Source: Bacteroidia bacterium (GTDB lineage Bacteria > Bacteroidota > Bacteroidia > Bacteroidales > Prolixibacteraceae). From it: DNA of 64,000 bases. The DNA lies in the NCBI GenBank assembly GCA_025358025.1, contig JANYKW010000194.1, forward strand, positions 1-64,000, read 5' to 3'. Made by a program: the position numbers and the translations under genes. The notes under the pieces were generated by a model. That model saw only the letters and a program-made list of their open reading frames with translations, did no database searches and was not told the origin of the DNA. Of the stretch, positions 37,656-47,353 are shown piece by piece (the stretch's first letter is position 1; each line of letters starts with the position of its first letter).

Positions 37656-39986
37656 TTGAAGCGTTTATTATCATATGGTTTCATCGTAACAGGAATTGTC
37701 CTGTTTTCTTTTTTGATAACTGGTTGTCAGACAAATAGATATGTTCCTGATAATGAATACCTGCTATCGAAAGTCAAAATTGAGATTAACGAAAAAACCA
37801 TTGATAAAAATACCCTTAAGAGCTATCAGAAGCAAAAGCCCAACACCAGGATTTTCGGTTTTTGGAGATTCCACCTGGGGTTATACAACCTGTCGGGCAA
37901 GAAAAAAGAAAATGCATGGTTTAAAAGAATTGGAGAAGCCCCGGTTATTTACGACCCTTTTCTGACACAGAAAACCAGGGAGGAGTTTGAACGATATATG
38001 CACAGCAAAGGGTATTATAATGCTGTGATTAAAGATAGTACCTTATTGAAAAAAAATGGGAAGGCCGAAGTCTATTATTATATTACAGCGAACCAACCAT
38101 ATACAATTCGCACATACGAAACGGTAGTAAAAGATGATTCGCTGAAGAATTTTCTAAAAAATGCAGCTGCCGAAAGCTTAATCAGACCAAATTCACTTTT
38201 TGATGCAGATTTGTTGGGGAGTGAAAGTCAGAAGTTGCTTAAAAAAATTCAAAACGAAGGATTTTACAAATCGACAAAGAATATCTTTTACTATGAAGCC
38301 GATTCAACGGGAATTGGACGCGGGGTAAATTTGAAACTGGTGATAGATAAAGAGAGCTACGGCGTTTCTTCCGATGAGATAACCAGGAAAAATCACCAAA
38401 GATATACCTTCCGTAATTTTTATTACCTCAATGAAAAGGAGGTTCAAAATTCCCTGTTTTCTGAGAGCGGAGCCATGGATACCATTAAAAATGACACATT
38501 ACGGATCGGTAATCATTTTTTTATTTCCAAAAAGAAGATAAGATTGAAGCCGGATCTATTGATGAATGCCAACCATATGGCGGATAAGAAATTTTATAGT
38601 TCTGAGTTGGTAGACAGAACATATAATGAGTTTTTTGCCTTGAGGCTCTTTAAGCTTGTCAATATTCGCCTGGTCGAAACTGCGCAGAAAGATTCATTGG
38701 GCCATCCGATGCTTGATTGCTACTTTCATCTTACACCAAGCATGAGTCAATCTTACAGCGCCAGTATTGAAGGAACCAATTCACTCGGAAATTTTGGGGT
38801 TGCCGGGAATCTGGGCTATCAGCATAAAAATCTTTTCAGGGGTGGCGAGGTCTTTGATCTGATGTTTCTGGCAGCAACAGAAAAGCAAAGCTATGGTGTT
38901 GGGGATTCGGCAACTACGTTTAATTCAGTTGAGACAGGTATTGATGCCAAGATAACGGTTCCGAAGTATATAGCCCCATTTTTGAAAGTCAATTTCTTTG
39001 AGTACTCAACACCCCAAACATTCTTTAATATCTCGTATAACTACCAAAAGAGGCCCGATTATACCCGTACCATTGCCCGCTCGGCTTTTGGATATCAATG
39101 GAAATCCTCTTATTTTAAAACTCACCGGGTAAATGTACTGGATATCAATTTGGTTAAAATGTTTGCGCTCGATTCTGCCTTTCTGGACAGAATCGAGAAT
39201 TTATATATCAAAAGTTCCTATATCGATCATTCGATCACTGCTTTTAATTATTCCTACACATATAGTACCCAGACACTGAAGAAATTGGGTTACAAAGTGT
39301 TCAAATACAACATTGAAACTGCAGGCAACGTACTTTATGTCGTTAACAGTGCTTTAAACAGACCCAAATATCTGTCTGTTGGGGGAACCGTTGAACAGTA
39401 TTACCTTTTGAATACTCCTTTCGCGCAATATCTCAAGTTTGATCTGGAGTATCGAAAATTGTGGTTGGATGGCGTTTCCAATGGGATAGCTGTCAGAGCC
39501 TTTGCGGGTACCGCATTTGCCTATGGGAACTCTGACCAGATTCCTGTTGAACGAAAATATTTTTCCGGCGGAGCAAACGGCATCAGGGCGTGGCCCATCC
39601 GGACATTGGGTCCGGGCTCCTACCGGTCAGATCCCAACGAATTCCCCAACCAGTCGGGAGATATCAAGTTGGAGGCCAACGCAGAATATCGGTTTAAAAT
39701 GATTGGTCCTTTGGAAGGTGCGCTCTTTTTTGATTTAGGAAATATATGGTCGCGAAAGGATAATCGGGAGGGTGCAGAGTTTAGCCTGAACAGGTTCTAC
39801 AAAGAAATTGCCCTGGGTTCTGGCGCCGGTGTTCGTTATGACTTTAGTTACGTTATTCTGCGGCTTGATTTAGCTTTTAAAATGCATGATCCATCTTTAC
39901 CTGTGGGTGCGAGGTGGATATCGCCAGGTGATTATTTGCATAAAGGCAACGTAAACTTTGTTTTTGGTATTGGATATCCATTTTAA
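37656..39986 (+). CDS. BamA/TamA-family outer membrane protein with lipoprotein signal (TamL-like)
   Basis: C-terminal Omp85 barrel (GGANGIRAWPIRTLGPGSY); N-term LKRLLSYGFIVTGIVLFSFLITGCQ with lipobox; start moved downstream of TATCTTTG at 37625-37632. Confidence 0.8.
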   Translation: MKRLLSYGFIVTGIVLFSFLITGCQTNRYVPDNEYLLSKVKIEINEKTIDKNTLKSYQKQKPNTRIFGFWRFHLGLYNLSGKKKENAWFKRIGEAPVIYDPFLTQKTREEFERYMHSKGYYNAVIKDSTLLKKNGKAEVYYYITANQPYTIRTYETVVKDDSLKNFLKNAAAESLIRPNSLFDADLLGSESQKLLKKIQNEGFYKSTKNIFYYEADSTGIGRGVNLKLVIDKESYGVSSDEITRKNHQRYTFRNFYYLNEKEVQNSLFSESGAMDTIKNDTLRIGNHFFISKKKIRLKPDLLMNANHMADKKFYSSELVDRTYNEFFALRLFKLVNIRLVETAQKDSLGHPMLDCYFHLTPSMSQSYSASIEGTNSLGNFGVAGNLGYQHKNLFRGGEVFDLMFLAATEKQSYGVGDSATTFNSVETGIDAKITVPKYIAPFLKVNFFEYSTPQTFFNISYNYQKRPDYTRTIARSAFGYQWKSSYFKTHRVNVLDINLVKMFALDSAFLDRIENLYIKSSYIDHSITAFNYSYTYSTQTLKKLGYKVFKYNIETAGNVLYVVNSALNRPKYLSVGGTVEQYYLLNTPFAQYLKFDLEYRKLWLDGVSNGIAVRAFAGTAFAYGNSDQIPVERKYFSGGANGIRAWPIRTLGPGSYRSDPNEFPNQSGDIKLEANAEYRFKMIGPLEGALFFDLGNIWSRKDNREGAEFSLNRFYKEIALGSGAGVRYDFSYVILRLDLAFKMHDPSLPVGARWISPGDYLHKGNVNFVFGIGYPF

Positions 39987-40051
39987 GATCTGAGTTCCAT
40001 TCTTTTTTCTCCCCAAAATCCGGTAACTTGTGTTTGAGAAACCTAGCAATC

Positions 40052-40987
40052 ATGATTTTCAAACAACTTCGTGAAATTTTCGTCTTTACCAGGAAAGAGC
40101 GGAACGGGATTCTGCTACTCCTGTTTATTTTATTCCTGACACTTTGCGTGGATATAGCGCTACCATTTATTTTACCTGAAAAGGAGTATGATGTGTCATC
40201 GTGGAAGGAGGAAGCGCAGAAATATTATACCGCAATTCCTCCTGTTGCAGTGGCGGAGAAGATCACTTTTAAGGGAGTAATCGATCCCAATTTTGCCGGA
40301 TTGACGGAGTTGACAGAAATGGGTATTCCATCAGGACTTGCCAGCAACTGGGTTAAATATCTTCAAAAGGGCGGACACTTCAAGAAAAAGGAAGAGGTGA
40401 TGAAATTGTATGGCATGACCGATAACCTTTACAAAAAGGTTCAGGGTAATCTTCAGATAACGGAACATACTGTGCCTGTTAATCGAAAAGCCGGAATGGC
40501 AAGACCGAACGCAGCGGAGATATCCGGACCAATCAGAAAAGATACATTATGGAAGAACAGGGACAATGAACTAAAAAATATTCCGTCGATAGAAGTCAAT
40601 AGGGCTGATTCAGTGCAGTTGGAAGCGCTTCCGGGAATAGGGCCGGTACTTGCATCCAGGATTATTAAATTCAGGAGATTATTGGGGGGATTTTATGAAA
40701 TAGGACAACTGAAGGAAATTTATGGTATGTCGGAGGAGTTGTGGACAAAGTCATCGACCAGACTACATGCTGATCCATCTGAGATTAAGAAAATTGATGT
40801 TAATTTTCTGTCTTTGTCTGAGTTGGGAAGGCATCCCTATATTGGTTTCAGACAGGCAAGGAAAATAGTTAAAAGAAGGGATAATAGTGGAAAATTCACT
40901 CAGATTGCAGATTTGGCGCTACTTTTTTCTGCTGATTCATTGCAACATTTAGTTCCATATCTTTCAATGCGAGTCCCTGAACAGTAA
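40052..40987 (+). CDS. Helix-hairpin-helix domain protein (ComEA-like repeats)
   Basis: VNRADSVQLEALPGIGPVLASRIIKFR and related HhH repeats; one TM. Confidence 0.8.
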   Translation: MIFKQLREIFVFTRKERNGILLLLFILFLTLCVDIALPFILPEKEYDVSSWKEEAQKYYTAIPPVAVAEKITFKGVIDPNFAGLTELTEMGIPSGLASNWVKYLQKGGHFKKKEEVMKLYGMTDNLYKKVQGNLQITEHTVPVNRKAGMARPNAAEISGPIRKDTLWKNRDNELKNIPSIEVNRADSVQLEALPGIGPVLASRIIKFRRLLGGFYEIGQLKEIYGMSEELWTKSSTRLHADPSEIKKIDVNFLSLSELGRHPYIGFRQARKIVKRRDNSGKFTQIADLALLFSADSLQHLVPYLSMRVPEQ

Positions 40988-41021
40988 TTTTTTTAATTTT
41001 TAAGAAATTTATCAACAAATC

Positions 41022-41052
41022 TTGTAAGTATCGAGGAATATTTCTAAATTTG
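41022..41052 (+). promoter_or_regulatory. Promoter of rpsU
   Basis: TTG-N20-TAAATTTG. Confidence 0.65.
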
Positions 41053-41091
41053 CGACCCGAAAAGACAAAGAACAAAGTAAAAAATTAACGT

Positions 41092-41283
41092 ATGATTGTT
41101 ATTCCTATTAAAGACGGTGAGAACATCGAAAGGGCGCTGAAACGTTTCAAAAGAAAATTTGAAAAGACAGGTGCCGTAAAAGAACTTCGTGGCCGTCAAG
41201 CCTTTGAAAAACCTTCCATTACCCGTCGTACTGAGATAAAGAAGGCAATTTACATCGAGAATTTGCAGCGTTCGGAAGAATAA
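41092..41283 (+). CDS. rpsU: 30S ribosomal protein S21
   Basis: MIVIPIKDGENIERALKRFKRKFEKTGAVKELRGRQAFEKPS. Confidence 0.97.
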   Translation: MIVIPIKDGENIERALKRFKRKFEKTGAVKELRGRQAFEKPSITRRTEIKKAIYIENLQRSEE

Positions 41284-41358
41284 TTGAGATTTTTCCTCCG
41301 AAAATTGTGTTTTGAAGGATTTTTTAGTAAATTCCTAGCAATTTCAATTTTCGCTTGA

Positions 41359-42243
41359 ATGCAATATTCCAGGCAATTCCTGAATTTTTTAAAATACGAA
41401 AAGCGGTATTCTGATCATACGGTTACTGCTTATGATAAAGACCTCGACCAATTCATACTGTTTGGCAGTGAAATGGTTGAGGATTTTTGCTTTCTTAAGG
41501 CAGACCATCATTTAATCAGGCAATGGGTCATCTCGCTCATGGATCAGGGGATTACAGCAGTAAGCGTCAAACGGAAAATTTCAACGTTAAGATCACTTTA
41601 CAAGTATCTTTTGCGTGAGGGGTTGATGGAAAAAAATCCGACGGAATTGGTAATGGTTCCTAAGATTGGCAAAAAATTGCCTCATTTTGTTCAGGAGGAG
41701 GAGATGAACAAGTTAATGGACACCTCTTATTTCACAAGTGATTTTGCAGGTATTCGTGACAAGGCGGTTGTGTCACTCTTCTATGGTACCGGGATGCGGC
41801 TCGCAGAATTAAAGGGTATCAGGATGAAGGATCTCCAACTTGATGAAAAGGTGGTGAAAGTGCTTGGTAAAAGAAACAAAGAACGCCTTATCCCGTATCC
41901 TAATGAAATAAGTGTTGATCTGTCCAATTATATCAGGGTTAGGAATGAACTTTTTGGAGATTCAAACAGTTATCTGTTTGTAACAGAAAAGGGGGAGCAA
42001 TCATACGACAAACTCCTTTACAGGATCGTCAGAAAGTACCTGGGTATGGTTACTCCCATGGAAAAGCGTAGCCCGCACATTTTAAGACACAGTTATGCAA
42101 CACATTTGTTGAACCGTGGTGCTGATCTGAATGCGATCAAGGAATTGCTGGGTCATGCAAGTCTGGCAGCAACTCAGGTTTACACCCATACTACTTTTGA
42201 AAAATTAAAGAAGATTTACAACCAAGCTCATCCAAGAGCGTAA
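41359..42243 (+). CDS. Tyrosine recombinase (XerC/XerD type)
   Basis: GTGMRLAELKGI...HILRHSYATHLLNRGADLNAIKELLGHASLAATQVYTH. Confidence 0.94.
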   Translation: MQYSRQFLNFLKYEKRYSDHTVTAYDKDLDQFILFGSEMVEDFCFLKADHHLIRQWVISLMDQGITAVSVKRKISTLRSLYKYLLREGLMEKNPTELVMVPKIGKKLPHFVQEEEMNKLMDTSYFTSDFAGIRDKAVVSLFYGTGMRLAELKGIRMKDLQLDEKVVKVLGKRNKERLIPYPNEISVDLSNYIRVRNELFGDSNSYLFVTEKGEQSYDKLLYRIVRKYLGMVTPMEKRSPHILRHSYATHLLNRGADLNAIKELLGHASLAATQVYTHTTFEKLKKIYNQAHPRA

Positions 42244-42261
42244 AACAAAGGAGGAACAATT

Positions 42262-42564
42262 ATGGACGTAAAGGTACAAACAGTTCATTTTAAGGCCGAT
42301 CAGAAGCTGATTGACTTTTGTGAGAAACGGTTAAATAAACTGGACCAGTTTTTTGACAGTGTCATTGGTGCTGAAGTGATGTTGAAGCTTGAAAAAGACG
42401 AAGAACGTGTAAACAAGGTAAGCGAAATTAAACTTTCGGTTCCTGCCAACGATCCTTTGTTTGCAAAAAAACAGGCTAAAACCTTTGAAGAGGCAATTGA
42501 TTTGACGGTAGAAGCATTGAAAAAACAGATGGAAAAATACAAAACCAAAACCAATAACAAATAA
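42262..42564 (+). CDS. hpf: Ribosome hibernation-promoting factor (short HPF)
   Basis: MDVKVQTVHFKADQKLIDFCEKRLNKLDQFFD...AIDLTVEALKKQMEKYKTK. Confidence 0.92.
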   Translation: MDVKVQTVHFKADQKLIDFCEKRLNKLDQFFDSVIGAEVMLKLEKDEERVNKVSEIKLSVPANDPLFAKKQAKTFEEAIDLTVEALKKQMEKYKTKTNNK

Positions 42565-42584
42565 TTTGAAAAAAAGTCAGACGA

Positions 42585-42618
42585 TTTGATTTTAAGAAAA
42601 AAAAATAGTTTAAATTTG
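42585..42618 (+). promoter_or_regulatory. Promoter of the tRNA-tuf operon
   Basis: TTTG-N22-TAAATTTG upstream of tRNA-Tyr. Confidence 0.55.
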
Positions 42619-42705
42619 CAAACCATTTTTGAGGAGTAAAATCGGATAAAATGGTTTGCTCTTTGGAATTGATGATGTTCTTGTCGTTGTGGCGGAATCC
42701 CGATC

Positions 42706-42791
42706 GGGGAGATACCAAAGCGGCCAACTGGGGCAGACTGTAAATCTGCTGGCGTATGCCTTCGTAGGTTCGAATCCTGCTCTCCCCACCA
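42706..42791 (+). tRNA. tRNA-Tyr (GTA), CCA encoded
   Basis: GGGGAGA/TCTCCCC acceptor, CTGTAAATC anticodon loop, long variable arm, GGTTCGAATCC. Confidence 0.96.
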
Positions 42792-42830
42792 TTCGCGAGA
42801 AATATCTCCGGGGCAAAGTTGAGCAAATAA

Positions 42831-42903
42831 GCGGGAGTAGCTCAGTTGATAGAGCATTAGCCTTCCAAGCTGAGGGTCGCGGGTTTGAGTCCCGTCTCCC
42901 GCT
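42831..42903 (+). tRNA. tRNA-Gly (TCC), CCA not encoded
   Basis: GCGGGAG/CTCCCGC acceptor, CTTCCAA anticodon loop, GGTTTGAGTCC. Confidence 0.96.
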
Positions 42904-43035
42904 CGAGTTTGCTTTAATGTTCTTAGTGAGAGACCACTAAGGGTGGTATGGTTGTGAGTGCAAAGCTTGCAGCCTATTGGTTTAAAATGATTAGATGAAT
43001 TGAAATATATAACTTGAAATTAAAAATTATTTATT

Positions 43036-44223
43036 ATGGCAAAAGCACATTACGACAGGTCTAAACCCCACGTAAACATTGGTACTATTGGTCACGTTGA
43101 CCATGGAAAAACTACGCTTACTTCTGCGATTACGATGGTATTGAACAAAAAAGGACTTTGCGAAATTAAATCTTTCGACTCGATCGACAACGCTCCTGAA
43201 GAAAAAGAACGTGGTATTACTATTAATACTGCGCACGTTGAGTACGCAACAGCAAATCGCCACTACGCTCACGTTGACTGTCCTGGACACGCTGACTACG
43301 TGAAAAACATGGTAACAGGTGCTGCCCAGATGGACGGTGCGATTATCGTCGTAGCTGCAACTGACGGTCCTATGCCTCAGACCCGCGAGCACATTCTGCT
43401 TGCACGCCAGGTAAATGTTCCCCGTTTGGTTGTTTTCATGAACAAAGTTGACATGGTTGAAGATCCTGAGATCCTCGAGCTTGTTGAAATGGAAATTCGT
43501 GACCTTCTTACTTTCTACAACTTTGATGGTGACAATACTCCGGTAATCCAGGGTTCAGCTTTGGGTGCACTAAACGGCGAACCACATTGGGAAGAAAAAG
43601 TTATGGAACTGATGGATGCAGTGGACACATGGATTCCAATTCCTCCACGTGATGTTGACAAACCGTTCCTGATGCCGGTAGAGGACGTATTCTCAATCAC
43701 GGGTCGTGGTACTGTTGCCACTGGTCGTATAGAAATGGGTAAAATTCATACCGGTGACGAAATCGAACTGATTGGTCTTGGTGCTGAAAACCGCAAAACC
43801 ATTTGTACCGGAGTTGAGATGTTCCGTAAGATTCTTGATGACGGTCAGGCAGGTGACAACGTTGGTTTGTTGCTTCGTGGCGTCGACAAAAAGGAGATCA
43901 AACGAGGAATGATTCTGGCAAAAACAGGTTCAATCACTCCTCACACTACTTTCAAAGCGGAGGTTTATATCCTGAAGAAAGAAGAAGGTGGTCGTCACAC
44001 TCCATTCCACAACAAATATCGTCCCCAGTTTTATATCCGTACGTTGGATATCACTGGTGAGATTAATCTTCCTGAAGGAACCGAAATGATACTTCCTGGT
44101 GACAACGTAACCATTACGGTTGAGCTGATCTACCCTGTTGCCTTGAACCTGGGACTCCGTTTTGCTATTCGTGAAGGTGGACGTACAGTTGGTGCAGGCC
44201 AGGTGACTGAGATCTTAAAATAA
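43036..44223 (+). CDS. tuf: Elongation factor Tu
   Basis: [45 protein letters not shown]. Confidence 0.99.
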   Translation: MAKAHYDRSKPHVNIGTIGHVDHGKTTLTSAITMVLNKKGLCEIKSFDSIDNAPEEKERGITINTAHVEYATANRHYAHVDCPGHADYVKNMVTGAAQMDGAIIVVAATDGPMPQTREHILLARQVNVPRLVVFMNKVDMVEDPEILELVEMEIRDLLTFYNFDGDNTPVIQGSALGALNGEPHWEEKVMELMDAVDTWIPIPPRDVDKPFLMPVEDVFSITGRGTVATGRIEMGKIHTGDEIELIGLGAENRKTICTGVEMFRKILDDGQAGDNVGLLLRGVDKKEIKRGMILAKTGSITPHTTFKAEVYILKKEEGGRHTPFHNKYRPQFYIRTLDITGEINLPEGTEMILPGDNVTITVELIYPVALNLGLRFAIREGGRTVGAGQVTEILK

Positions 44224-44280
44224 GCAGAAGAAAAATACTTTAAAATAAAGAGTCCCGGCTTTTGTCCGGGACTCTTACAA

Positions 44281-44329
44281 CGGATAGCTTGTCGGAAGCA
44301 AAGGTAAGTTCGACTCTTCCTGTCCGGCA
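44281..44329 (+). pseudogene. tRNA-like remnant between tuf and secE
   Basis: 7-bp acceptor-like pairing CGGATAG/CTGTCCG, intact T-loop GTTCGACTC, but only about 46 nt, with no D/anticodon arms. Confidence 0.35.
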
Positions 44330-44352
44330 AAATATATTCAAATTTTACCAGA

Positions 44353-44544
44353 ATGAAATTAACGAATTATTTCACTGAAGCCTACACCGAGCTTGTTCAG
44401 AAGGTCTCATGGCCTACATGGAGTGAGTTAAGGGGTAGTGCTGTTGTAGTATTAATAGCTTCCCTTATAATCGCACTGTTGATCTTCGGGATTGACGTCA
44501 CTTTCAGAGGTGTCATGAAGGTTGTATACAGTTTTTTCTATTAA
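44353..44544 (+). CDS. secE: Preprotein translocase subunit SecE
   Basis: 63 aa, single TM, between tuf and nusG; ELVQKVSWPTWSEL. Confidence 0.95.
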   Translation: MKLTNYFTEAYTELVQKVSWPTWSELRGSAVVVLIASLIIALLIFGIDVTFRGVMKVVYSFFY

Positions 44545-44565
44545 TTTTTCCTGGAGAGATCCCTA

Positions 44566-45114
44566 ATGAGCGAAAGTCAACACAAATGGTATGTTCTTAG
44601 AGCCATCGGAGGTAAAGAGAAGAAGGTAAAGGAGTATATCGAGAATGAGAAAGCCAATGGCGGTCTTCAGGATAATGTTTCTCAGGTCTTAATCCCTACT
44701 GAAAAAGTATTTCAGATTCGTAATGGGAAGAAAGTTGCAAAAGATCGCAATTTTTTCCCCGGATACGTGCTGATTGAAGCTACTCTGGTTGGGGAGATTC
44801 AGCACAAGCTCAGAAATATACCCAATGTAATCGGTTTTCTTGGAGATACCAAGGGTGGCGATCCTGTCCCCATGCGTCTTTCTGAAGTAAACCGGATATT
44901 GGGTAAGGTTGATGAGCTTCAGGAGAGTGGTGAAGATTTCGATGTGCCATTCTTTGTTGGAGAGACCGTAAAAGTGACCGACGGACCATTTAACGGTTTC
45001 AACGGAACCATTGAGGAAATCAATGTGGAACGTAAGAAGCTTAAAGTTATGGTTAAGATTTTCGGTCGTAAAACCCCCTTGGAGCTTAGCTTTATGCAAG
45101 TGGAAAAGGAGTAA
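44566..45114 (+). CDS. nusG: Transcription termination/antitermination protein NusG
   Basis: [38 protein letters not shown]. Confidence 0.97.
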   Translation: MSESQHKWYVLRAIGGKEKKVKEYIENEKANGGLQDNVSQVLIPTEKVFQIRNGKKVAKDRNFFPGYVLIEATLVGEIQHKLRNIPNVIGFLGDTKGGDPVPMRLSEVNRILGKVDELQESGEDFDVPFFVGETVKVTDGPFNGFNGTIEEINVERKKLKVMVKIFGRKTPLELSFMQVEKE

Positions 45115-45136
45115 AGTAAATTTTTTATAAAACGTT

Positions 45137-45580
45137 ATGGCTAAAGAAATTGCTGGATTTATCAAATTACAGATCAAGGGTGGTGCAGCAAATCCTTCAC
45201 CTCCTGTAGGTCCTGCATTGGGATCAAAGGGCGTGAACATCATGCAGTTCTGTAAAGCATTCAACGCCAGAACCCAAGATCAGGCCGGTAAAGTATTGCC
45301 GGTTGTCATCACGGTTTTTGCCGATAAGTCTTTCGACTTTGTGGTAAAAACTCCGCCGGTGGCCATTCAATTACTGGAAGCTACAAAGATCAAATCAGGA
45401 TCTGCAGAGCCTCATGTAAAAAAAGTTGGATCGGTTAATTGGGATCAGGTAAGAGAGATTGCAGAGATTAAGATGCCAGACCTTAATTGCTTTTCAGTTG
45501 AAGCAGGTATGCGCATGGTAGCAGGTACTGCAAGAAGTATGGGGATAACCGTAACTGGTCAATCACCTTTTAATAACTAA
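45137..45580 (+). CDS. rplK: 50S ribosomal protein L11
   Basis: [34 protein letters not shown]. Confidence 0.98.
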   Translation: MAKEIAGFIKLQIKGGAANPSPPVGPALGSKGVNIMQFCKAFNARTQDQAGKVLPVVITVFADKSFDFVVKTPPVAIQLLEATKIKSGSAEPHVKKVGSVNWDQVREIAEIKMPDLNCFSVEAGMRMVAGTARSMGITVTGQSPFNN

Positions 45581-45596
45581 TAAAAGTTAAGGTTAA

Positions 45597-46295
45597 ATGG
45601 CAAAAGTTACCAAGAATAAGAAAGCTGCATTGGAGAAACTCGAGGCCGGGAAATTCTATGAACTTCGTGAAGCTGCTGCTCTGGTAAAGGAAATTTCCTT
45701 TACCAAGTTTGATGCTTCCGTTGACATTGATGTCCGGTTGGGAGTAGATCCTCGAAAAGCTAATCAGATGGTTCGTGGTGTAGTAACTTTGCCCCATGGA
45801 ACAGGGAAAGAAGTGCGTGTTTTGGCGTTGGTTACTCCCGATAAGGAGGCTGAAGCGACTGAAGCAGGTGCTGATTTTGTAGGTCTTGATAATTACATCG
45901 ACAAAATCAAAGGTGGTTGGACAGATGTAGATGTTATCATTACCATGCCCCCTGTGATGGGGAAAGTAGGAGCGTTGGGTCGTATATTGGGTCCTAGAGG
46001 CTTGATGCCCAACCCCAAGAGCGGAACTGTCACTATGGAAGTCGGAAAAGCCATCAAAGAAGTAAAGATGGGTAAAATCGATTTTAAAGTAGACAAATTC
46101 GGTATCGTTCACACTTCCGTCGGAAAAGTTTCTTTCGATCCAATTAAGATTGTGGAAAATGCAAAGGAATTTGTTCACACGATTCAGAAATTAAAACCCT
46201 CTGCTGCTAAAGGTACATACATCAAAAGTATTTACTTATCTAGCACCATGAGCCCCGGCATTCAGGTAGAGCCTAAATCCTGCCTGGAAAGTTAA
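45597..46295 (+). CDS. rplA: 50S ribosomal protein L1
   Basis: [16 protein letters not shown]. Confidence 0.98.
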   Translation: MAKVTKNKKAALEKLEAGKFYELREAAALVKEISFTKFDASVDIDVRLGVDPRKANQMVRGVVTLPHGTGKEVRVLALVTPDKEAEATEAGADFVGLDNYIDKIKGGWTDVDVIITMPPVMGKVGALGRILGPRGLMPNPKSGTVTMEVGKAIKEVKMGKIDFKVDKFGIVHTSVGKVSFDPIKIVENAKEFVHTIQKLKPSAAKGTYIKSIYLSSTMSPGIQVEPKSCLES

Positions 46296-46304
46296 ATAGT
46301 TGCA

Positions 46305-46826
46305 ATGAAAAGATCAGAAAAATTAGAGGTTATTGAACAATTGACCAATGAGATCAATTCATACAGCCATTTTTACATTGCCGATATCTCAGGTCTTAAT
46401 GCTGAGGTTACAGGTAATCTGAGAAGATTGTGTAACAAACGCGAAGTAAAACTGGTTGTAGTAAAAAATACACTCCTCCGTAAAGCACTGGAAAATTCTG
46501 CAAAGAATACTGAAGAGCTTTACGACGTACTTAAAGACAATACATCCGTATTATTCTCCAACGTCGGGAATGTTCCTGCCAAACTGATCAAAGAGTTTGC
46601 AAAGAAGAACAAAAGACCAATTTTCAAGGCTGCATTCGTTGAAGAATGTGCTTACATCGGAGAAGATCAACTGGATGCATTGATTGATATCAAATCAAAA
46701 GAAGAACTTATCGGTGGCATTATTACCCTGTTGCAATCGCCTATCAAGAATGTTGTATCTGCTCTTCAATCAGGAGGCCAGACTATTTCAGGCATATTGA
46801 AAACATTGGAACAACGAAGCGCATAA
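46305..46826 (+). CDS. rplJ: 50S ribosomal protein L10
   Basis: Operon position; VVKNTLLRKAL. Confidence 0.96.
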   Translation: MKRSEKLEVIEQLTNEINSYSHFYIADISGLNAEVTGNLRRLCNKREVKLVVVKNTLLRKALENSAKNTEELYDVLKDNTSVLFSNVGNVPAKLIKEFAKKNKRPIFKAAFVEECAYIGEDQLDALIDIKSKEELIGGIITLLQSPIKNVVSALQSGGQTISGILKTLEQRSA

Positions 46827-46878
46827 GAAAAATTATCAGTAAAAAAACAATCCATTAATATTTAAAATCTCAAGTAGT

Positions 46879-47256
46879 ATGGCAGATCTTAAAAAGCTTG
46901 CAGAAGAATTAGTTAACCTGACTGTCAAAGAAGTTAACGAACTTGCAGGTATCCTCAAATCAGAATACGGTATTGAACCAGCCGCAGCTGCAGTAGCAGT
47001 GGCCGCAGCACCGGTAGCAGCTGAAGCTGCAGAACCGGTCGAAAAAAGCGAATTTGATGTAATCCTCAAATTCGGTGGTCAATCAAAACTTGCTGTTGTA
47101 AAATTGGTTAAAGACCTCGCAGGTATTGGTTTGAAAGAAGCAAAAGATTTGGTCGATGGTGCACCAAAGGCGATCAAAGAAAAAGTTTCAAAAGAAGAAG
47201 CAGAATCACTGAAAGCCCAGCTTGAAGAAGTTGGTGCTGAGGTTGAAATCAGATAG
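46879..47256 (+). CDS. rplL: 50S ribosomal protein L7/L12
   Basis: Ala-rich hinge; [40 protein letters not shown]. Confidence 0.98.
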   Translation: MADLKKLAEELVNLTVKEVNELAGILKSEYGIEPAAAAVAVAAAPVAAEAAEPVEKSEFDVILKFGGQSKLAVVKLVKDLAGIGLKEAKDLVDGAPKAIKEKVSKEEAESLKAQLEEVGAEVEIR

Positions 47257-47283
47257 GAATTGGCCTGTCCTGGTAGGTTATAC

Positions 47284-47319
47284 GGTTTAGGATCCCCCCA
47301 AAGGATTCTAAACCTTTTT
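47284..47319 (+). terminator. Hairpin with T-run in rplL-rpoB spacer (attenuator candidate)
   Basis: GGTTTAGGATCC-CCCCAAA-GGATTCTAAACC then TTTTTA; 11/12 stem. Confidence 0.7.
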
Positions 47320-47353
47320 ATGTTTTTATTTTGGTTCCTTAATTTGGTAGCTA

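Noticed and set aside
41359-42243. Integrase of a mobile element
   Set aside because: Housekeeping Xer-type recombinase in a core-gene context (rpsU-xer-hpf) with no cargo genes or attachment repeats seen.
44248-44276. Intrinsic terminator after tuf
   Set aside because: AAGAGTCCCGG/CCGGGACTCTT is a perfect stem but lacks a U-tract (followed by ACAAC); more likely a processing hairpin, so not called a terminator.
45570-46178. 202-aa minus-strand ORF
   Set aside because: Antisense to rplA; low-complexity F/S/Y-rich translation typical of spurious ORFs.
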